Below are positions 18,385 through 25,711 of a stretch of 25,711 nucleotides of DNA, in pieces. The position numbers and the translations under genes are program-made. The notes under the pieces are model-generated. The model was not told the DNA's origin. It did not search any database and saw only the letters and a program-made list of their open reading frames with translations. Source of the DNA: Branchiostoma floridae (Eukaryota; Chordata; Leptocardii; Amphioxiformes; Branchiostomatidae); the NCBI RefSeq assembly GCF_000003815.2, contig NC_049984.1:9173195-9198905 (forward strand), given 5' to 3'. Position 1 is the stretch's first letter, and each line of letters opens with the position of its first letter.

Positions 18385-18402
18385 ACATGTGACGTCACAT
18401 GT
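18385..18402. promoter_or_regulatory. 18-bp perfect palindrome with central CRE
   Basis: ACATGTGACGTCACATGT equals its own reverse complement. The centre is TGACGTCA (18390-18397), and CACATGT/ACATGTG E-box-like arms flank it. It could bind bZIP dimers or bHLH factors. Confidence 0.6.
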
Positions 18403-21400
18403 GACCTGTTGTGGACAAGCAAGTACTGACGCCATGAATATTCCAAATCCAAGTACTCAGCTCTTTCGCTGAAAATTATTTGCAAGAACAGAAATGAAAA
18501 TTCGACCCCTTGAAACGTTGACACGATTTCTCTTCAAGCTGAAAATCCCATCTTTGTAATCTTTCCGTTATGATAATACATCTTCGTCCTGTTGTTGAGC
18601 ATGGCTTACAGAGGGAAGCCAAACGTTCTCACCTCGGAGTGCTCTTTTGCATGTAGATAAGGTTGACGACGGGTGAAGCAGAGACAGCAAATTGAACACC
18701 AATCTATCCTGGCTCCGGAGCTGATCGCCAGATATGTGCAGAAGCATTCAGGCGCACGATCTCAGGTCCCGTTCACTGTGAGGGGAATCTACAGGAGCCA
18801 GGATATTTGGTCTATAATGTAAACAGAGGCAGCTCTGCGCAACCCCGTGCGACCACCCCCTTGTTTTTTTTTTTTTACAAGGATGAGAGAAATCTTTTAT
18901 TATCACACAGTGTTGAAAGGTGTGGATTGAAGTTTGGTCCCTAAAAATTCCCAAGCCCCCTTCTTCCCGCTATTTTCTTGAAGGATAGCGCGGCTTCCAC
19001 CCCGATGTCATGTTTGCATCAGAATCGCTCTCAGTCATTGTAAGATGTATTGTCAGGATTTTAAATCGTATGATTAGTATCCCAAGCATGATATCCCTAG
19101 AGTTATATAACCGTCTTGCTCAGAGTAATTGCAGCTGCCACGGTACTGTGCGTAATCCCACAGGGACATTGTAACCCCCGCAGACACGCCGTTTTATGGA
19201 CTGCATGGGCCGCGCCGTGCAATAAAATCTTTTCAAAATCTTAACATCAACTCTATAGTCACTGTCAAGAAAACACAATGACAAATGTCGAGGGATAGCT
19301 TCTTTTATGGAATTCCGAAAGCAAGACGACTTCGGGGCAGTAGTTTGAAAATGGCGCTGGCGGCCCTGTCCTTGGTGCTGAAACGATGTAATCAACATTC
19401 TCCACCCACACTGCCATAGAACATAGTAGAGATGCAACTATTAAACGAAGGCGCGCATATAGATGTGGTACAAATATACAGCACATTCGCCATAGTGCGT
19501 CCAAATTGTTTTCACCACAGCTGTTTTGGTTTAGCACCGCCATCGGCGAGTGAGTGTTCGTTCCCAAGAGTTGGGGGTAATGACTGGCATGTGAGTCGGA
19601 AGTGTTCTCAGCGGACTCATCACGGCCTGACATTTGTCCGTAAACAAATTATGTTTGTCGCACACGATGATTTGCTTCTCACGCAGACCTCGTGCGTAGG
19701 CGGGAGGGAGTGCCTTTGGGGGTTTGTCTTCAGGCTAATGCGTGATTTTTCGTTTCTCCGCCTGTGTGAATGTAGGATCTGTAAATCTTAACATGGCGTG
19801 AAGACAGGGTTTGTCAGATTTGAACTGTGAAATTAAACGTTCCGACTGACATGCGTTCTCGCAGTTAGAGTTGTTAGACGAGCCTTTTGACAGCATGCAC
19901 ATGTTGAGCAGTAGTGTGTCTTTTGTCGCAGTGTCATCTCACATGTGCAGGAATATAAACCTCCATGATACACCGTTGGTAATATACGTTAGCGCCGCTC
20001 ACAAACCAAGGACATCCATATCAATCAGGCTAGTGTAATACAGTGTTTTCAGATGTACGTGTAAGATCCATGCACCCATTATGTCATCGACATTGACATC
20101 GTGCGCCATGTTTGTCTTCACTTGCTCTCCAAAGGCTCCTGTAAATCATATCAAGTTTGTTCAAGTTCAAATCTATATTGTTACTTTTGATTTGAGTCTG
20201 GCCTATCAGATGCAAAACTAGTAACGCGACCTTTCTACGGAAATACGACGGAAAATAAGTGACCTTTCTGGTCCCTGTTCTCAAGAGGCTAAGCAAAAAG
20301 CACAACAAGTGCAAGAAAATGTCTTCCCCTCAGTTCGGAGTGCTGCAAATGGGCAATTTTGAGGACATCGCAGGTCTCGATCGTACAAAAGCCGTAAAGA
20401 CTGTGGGGGTTCGGCCTTAGTTCTAAGTGCCGTCATCGCCTCGCAGGTCTTAAAAACACATTTTCTCGCCATTAAGCCGCGTCTCACCACAGGAAGATGT
20501 TTGGCTTTAGGTCGTCTTAAATAACAGAGTAACGCCAATGGCTCTCTTTTATCTTCGGACGTGAGAAGCTTTGTAAGTAAGTCACGTATCTTTAGATATG
20601 CATCCGGCTCAAATTGAAAGCATCTAACATACATTGGCTTTGAATTCACTGCTTACTTACAAAAACATGTTATAGCTATAAGGCAATATACGCTAAACGT
20701 GCAACAGTCTCATGTTTATCCTCATTTCCTCTTCATGGTTGCCCTATCCACGACCCGTTCCTTGCATAAGATACAAATGGTTCTTTGATGGGGACCAGGT
20801 AATCAAATATGGATGGCGGATAAAATCTAACCGTCTCAGCCATGATTGGTAAACATGATTGATAAAAATACAAAAGTTCCCATCGTGATATCTGTCACGC
20901 TTCTTTTGACAGTTATCAGATGACAGAATATACACGGGCTTTCTACGTAACGTTGCTGTGTTTTATTCTTGAGCCGCCAAACTCCATTTTCGTCATGGCC
21001 AACCGTGATTCGTACGAACACAACTCATGGCGATCTGCTTTTAGGAGTGAAAGGTAGAAACACTTATCTGGTAAGTGGGACCCCCGAGTGCTTCATTTCC
21101 TAAAAAGCTTTGGCTTAAAATGCTTTTTAGTCACGACTTTACTATGATACGAGTTGTTTGTGAGTGACTGGTAAGGATATAGGACATTTGGAGAGACACA
21201 CAAGTTTCACTTGAATCATTGACTAGTGCTGTAAAAGGAAAAGTTGTCAGCAACACTGTGAAGAGAAAGAGGACAGCTGCATACAGCACGGACAATTGAC
21301 AATATAGACTTAGAAGTATTTTTTTTAGAAAAATAAACTTTCTTATCCCATAATATTAGTGGCGAGTAAGCTGCAATTGTCCGCCTCTTGTGAAGTGTCT

Positions 21401-23104
21401 TGTACTTCAATCAAGTCTTAAAGTTTCATGTCTTGAGCCTGTTCGCAACTGGCTACAAAGAGGAGAACACAATGAAGAGACTTGTCACATGTGTAAAAAC
21501 ACATTCAGGTTGATTTTGCCCTCATACGTATTATCGAGTGTACGTGCAGCAGGCCACGCCACTAGTCCTTATCTATGTTACATCCCAGAAACATGTCAGC
21601 CTCCCAGGACGTTTGGAGACGTGTCACAAGTCACGACATCAACACGACGGTAGTCACGACCTCTGTAAGCAGGAGTGCTGGATATGTAATTAAAACACCC
21701 CTAGTGACCATGATTGACATGCTGCATACTCATGTGGGGTATTTGTCCACGAAAAATGGTGTCAGAAGAACGGAAGACACAGCGAACAGGACACCTGTTG
21801 CTGAGATCGTAGTTTTCTGGACACCCCAAAACTAATACGCGAGGGTGAAAAAAATCCAGCAAAAAATGCTACTAAACCACAAAACTAAACATCCAGTTCA
21901 TGATTTATTTCCCAGGCTCCGTATGTCTTATGTTCACCTCTATACGCGCGCGGATGTCATCCATAAAGTCAAGCTAGCGTGGATTAACTTCTCCAACATT
22001 AAATCCCGCGGACCTGTTGGCCAATCACATGCTGAAGTTATTAATGCCCTACCTGTATTATCGTGTGGTACTACTATTATTGAGCATGCTTGAAAATTGT
22101 CTAATAGTATGTATATCCACCGCTTCCCTCCGAAAGGTTTGTTTACATAGAAGAGTAGGTTAATTGCCCCAGCGCACTGATCCCATGTCCCATGCCGGTA
22201 ACGGTTACATCATCTAACAAGAGTCCGTAGTATACAATCCTCCGCGAAGTACTGGTGTTTGATACCCTGTTTGTTATAACATAACGCTATATAGCTAGAC
22301 AGTGTGGCAAGTCGGGGCCTAACCTTTGCCTGGAGAGTAGATAATTGGCCCCAGATTGCATAACACAGGCTACTATCAAACGACCGTTGACAAAAGGGTT
22401 GTACCAAGCGTCCATCTATAATTCGTAAAGCCTTAAAATGCTGCATTGGTACCCAAAATCACCACTTTTCCTCAGATTTCAATAGCTACCAACATGACAA
22501 AAGCATGACAAAATTCAAACAAATCCCTTAGAAGAATCTTGAGTTGTAACAATGAACATACAGACACAGACGACAAAGTACCCCAGTCAGGGGTTACTGA
22601 CCTCCTCTATCCCCTGTAAGGATAGTTTATAGAGCACAAGATTAAAGCCTTCATGTGTGCGTAAAAAAGTTTATTACCGGAAAAGTGCGCTGCTGGCGGC
22701 ATGTATATAATACACGGACCAGGAGGATTAGTAATAATGAATGCCCGGTCCGCGCTAACAACGTTCACTTCAAATAAATAAGATAAAAAGAGGGGACGAT
22801 CAGATTGATTTTTGGATCCACACACTCACACTCACAGGCCGCTTGCTCCAGAGAGCGTGGCGCCTCGTCATCTTTACCAGGAATTCGAAGACCTGTCCAG
22901 GGCAGGCTGCCAGGCAGTGGGGAGGTCCATGTTTTAATACAGCTGCCAGTTCTGATGTTAGCTGGTCCAGCAATTTGTTGCGAGGCTTCCCTCTTGGCCT
23001 CTGATTTTTGGATTGCTGAGATAAAACTTTTTTTTAAAGCACTGTAATCTATGTTTTCCTTGTAGTTTTAGATTCAACGGAAGAACTGGTGACTTCGGTT
23101 TTTA

Positions 23105-23144
23105 TGGATGGGCCAGCTATCAATTGAGCTAGGCCGTCCATCCG
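23105..23144. repeat. Imperfect hairpin
   Basis: ATGGATGGGCCAGCT pairs with AGCTAGGCCGTCCAT across a loop of about eight bases, with one or two bulges. No RNA family was recognised. Confidence 0.6.
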
Positions 23145-23576
23145 TCAGTGTTTGAACAAGCCTGTGAAAGACATTGATTTATTTTCCCGTGCAGCTGGCA
23201 CGTCAGGATTACGCACTTACCGCACGCTTGGAAAACATGGAGCACTACGCCGTGCCATTAAGTCTGGGCGTATTGAGGTAGTCCGAGCATTAGATCCACA
23301 TAATCCCCCGTCATCCTACTCTTTCTGTAAACCGCGTTTTTCAATAACAAACTGACTTGGCCCGTCTGTCAACAACGTCAGTGCGGATTTGGCGAAAGTT
23401 TGTAAAACAGCGGCACATTCTGGCACGGAGAGATTTTGGTCGGTAGGACTGAAATATAGATCCCATTTACACGGGGCGAAGATTTGTTGTGTGAATCTTC
23501 ATCTCTCTGCCTGACTGGATTTCAACGGTAAATGCATTAAATCTTAAAATTGATCTGATGTTTCCCAAGTGCAAAA

Positions 23577-23584
23577 TGACGTCA
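23577..23584. promoter_or_regulatory. Perfect CRE (TGACGTCA)
   Basis: This is the fourth exact CREB/ATF consensus in the window. Confidence 0.5.
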
Positions 23585-25132
23585 CATTCATAACGTAACA
23601 GGGATGTCACGTCTCAGGCACTGCATACTGTAGAAAATGTTGCTGTTTTTTTTTATATTAGGCCACAGCAAATAGACATCATGAATGTCATCCTCTGCAG
23701 ACTGAAAAAAATGATGAGATAGGGTGAAAAACAGGATGGGTAAATTTTCAAAATAGACAAGAATTGAAGTGACAGAACATGGTAGCACAGCCAACAAGTC
23801 ATTCAAACAAAGTCTTAAGAAATATTTTCCTACTCCAAACATTCAATCAACCATCTCTTTCTCACACATCTCTTATTCTAACATGCTGCATAAACTGACA
23901 AATTTCAGGACGATAGTAACGTTCAGACTCCGTTCTGTATCCTCACACTCACGGACGCGCCCCTGAGCAGTTCGTACGTCCGGCGGCGCAGCTTACACTT
24001 TACCTTCTGCTGACGAACAAAGCCGCTGCCCCACCGCAGCCATTACCTTAGCTATCCATCAAAAGATTGTTCAAATCCCCGGAACGCCAGGAAAAGTGGC
24101 CCGGATGCCCACAACGTGCACAATTTCGGGTGCATTTTAGGTAAATCCTCGGTATCGTGGGAAGTCAAGGATCGTGGCGGTAATAGTGGGTGTATGGAAC
24201 GCGTGTTTATCTAAGATGTTACTTTAATTGTTCAAGAAGGCCACAAGTCTTTCCCGTCATTTTCGCAAATGCTTTTCTCTTAACGTTACAAATGTTTGAT
24301 CATAATCAGCCATTTTATGGATTAAGATAACAAAAATACGTTATCAACCCGATGTACATATCTACACCGAGGTTTAAATGCTTGAGGCAGCTGCTGCCTA
24401 TGTTCGTCAGCTCTCTAATTGTTTGTTGAAACATTGTTGCCAGAGAGACGGTAGTCATGCTCGGGTAATGAAACATGCAACATGTTGCGTTCCTCTCATG
24501 AATAGGAATATAGTCGTACAGGCTGTGGTAACGTGGGTGTGATTAAGATGATGTTGTGTATCAGACTGTGGTGCAGGATGTTTTAATGGTTAACTCCTGT
24601 CATTCAGGGCGCCAAGCTTCGTCGCGTTATCTTATCGTTGACGCCCCAAACGAATTGAGAAAGCGAAGAGCTTTGACATTGATGAAAAAAACGCATGAAG
24701 GTTTGATCAATTGAATACATGACATTCTATTACTAGTACCCACGATGCCTTGCGACGAAATATCCGATCTATTGCCTTTTAACATCAGAGATATCTCTTG
24801 AAATCACAAATTATCCGCATTTATCTAAAGAAAAAAGACCTTGTTCTGTTTTCTAACGAAGATGAGATAGATGATAGCTCTTTTTTCCTTAGCCCTCCAC
24901 AAAACAGGGTCCCTTGATAAATCATCATGTAAGTATCTGCCGGGACTACTGTAATCCTATCTACTGTGAGACGGACGGCTCCGACGTAATTACCAGCATT
25001 TGTAACCCCGAGCTTGTTTTGATGTCAGAAAATCTCTCTGGAAACCCTCGTTTGTCACGCAGACCGCAGAACCTAATTAAGAACAAAGCGACTACCGCAT
25101 TATGATCCTAATAAAATAATGCTTCTCTTTTT

Positions 25133-25156
25133 GCCGGGGCGCCGAAGGCGCCCGGC
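25133..25156. repeat. GC-rich hairpin
   Basis: GCCGGGGCGCC and GGCGCCCGGC flank a short GAA loop, forming a strong stem with one bulged G. It sits about 50 bp from the 58-bp tandem duplication. It could be the end of a small repeat family. Confidence 0.75.
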
Positions 25157-25207
25157 TTTGTGCCCGGTTTAATGGTTCGTCCTTGGATGGGTCTGCTATG
25201 GTCGCAA

Positions 25208-25322
25208 AATGTACCGTGCGTTTTTACGACAATTCTCAGCCCTTCTCAGCCCTTCAAATAAACGCAATGTACCGTGCGTTTTTACGACAATTCTCAGCCC
25301 TTCTTAGCCCTTCAAATAAACG
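25208..25322. repeat. 58-bp tandem duplication
   Basis: AATGTACCGTGCGTTTTTAC starts at 25208 and again at 25266. The two copies are near identical, with one C/T difference (CTCAG versus CTTAG). Each contains a CTCAGCCCTT-type pair and CAAATAAACG. Confidence 0.95.
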
Positions 25323-25500
25323 TTGTAAGAATACTGTTTATCCATGACCTCTACTCGTACAGAAAACATTGCAGCGCTCATTAGCAAAGTCTAGGAAAGG
25401 AAAATGTTTCTTGATTTGCAGTAAAACACTGGTCATGTAACATTTGAGGAGTTGTCGTTAAATCGCACGGTTCATTTTGCGATAGCGTTGACGGGTCCGG

Positions 25501-25711
25501 GTATTTAGCGGAATAACCCGGAATAACCCGGAATAACCCGGAATAACCTTAATAAAGGATGAAAGCTACCGAAATACAGTGTGCTTTGATAAGTTAAGAT
25601 CGCAGAATGCAATATTTTGGCATAAAATAATGTATATATGGCCATGGGAACAAGAAATATTACGGTTATTCCGGGTTATTCCGGGTCATTTCGGGTTATT
25701 CCGGTAAATAC
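25501..25711. mobile_element. Foldback MITE with arms built of 10-bp repeats
   Basis: The left arm 25501-25548 starts GTATTTAGCGGAATAACCCG and holds four GGAATAACCC-type units. The right arm 25664-25711 is its inverted complement, also four units, with two changes in one unit (GGTCATTTC). It ends CCGGTAAATAC at the last base of the window. A 115-bp AT-rich spacer separates the arms. The element has no coding capacity. The right flank is missing, so a target duplication cannot be tested and the true end could lie beyond the window. Confidence 0.8.

Larger units (their letters stand above)
13481..25200. other. No supported gene; probable intergenic or intronic regulatory DNA
   Basis: Open frames in this 11.7-kb stretch are at most 122 codons, lack recognisable domains and often overlap on opposite strands. 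Four perfect CRE sites, a G15 run and small hairpins are listed separately. No tRNA or rRNA gene was recognised by eye. A large intron of a gene outside the window, or a gene desert, would both fit. Confidence 0.5.

Noticed and set aside
20281-20649. 122-codon minus-strand frame
   Set aside because: No recognisable domain, no splice or promoter context, and composition like surrounding noncoding DNA.

Overview
The window is animal genomic DNA: intron-rich, AT-leaning, with TATA-less and TATA-containing promoters and several non-autonomous transposons. An amphioxus (Branchiostoma) or similar invertebrate deuterostome fits best, but this is inference from gene content, not proven. Only two protein-coding genes can be reconstructed, and neither is captured by long open frames because both are built from short exons.

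Left third (about 1-4.8 kb): a minus-strand F-box gene, an FBXO15 orthologue. Eight coding exons join in consistent phase from an ATG at 4771 down to 1437 (357 complete codons). The gene continues off the left edge. Its introns hold a 19-bp minisatellite (about 1 kb), a 264-266 bp inverted-repeat transposon abutting it, a 130-bp tandem duplication next to a splice donor, and a probable retroposon tail.

Middle (6.8-13.5 kb): HSBP1 (heat shock factor binding protein 1) on the plus strand, head-to-head with FBXO15. It shows two notable features. First, there are two mutually substitutable first exons, 1a at 6896-6967 behind a TATA-less NRF1/ETS-type promoter and 1b at 9003-9080 behind a TATA+Inr promoter. 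The two encode diverged versions of the same N-terminal motif. Second, the last intron (9468-10519) is a textbook AT-AC, U12-type intron. A 1539-bp element with PIF/Harbinger-like ends and a TTA target duplication lies 243 bp after the HSBP1 stop codon and probably splits its 3' UTR.

Right half (12.4-25.7 kb): no gene could be supported. It holds four perfect TGACGTCA (CRE/ATF) sites, one inside an 18-bp perfect palindrome, a G15 run, a small hairpin, a near-identical 58-bp tandem duplication, a GC-rich hairpin, and at the right edge a 211-bp foldback element whose arms are arrays of a 10-bp repeat. It may be an intergenic or intronic regulatory region of a gene outside the window.
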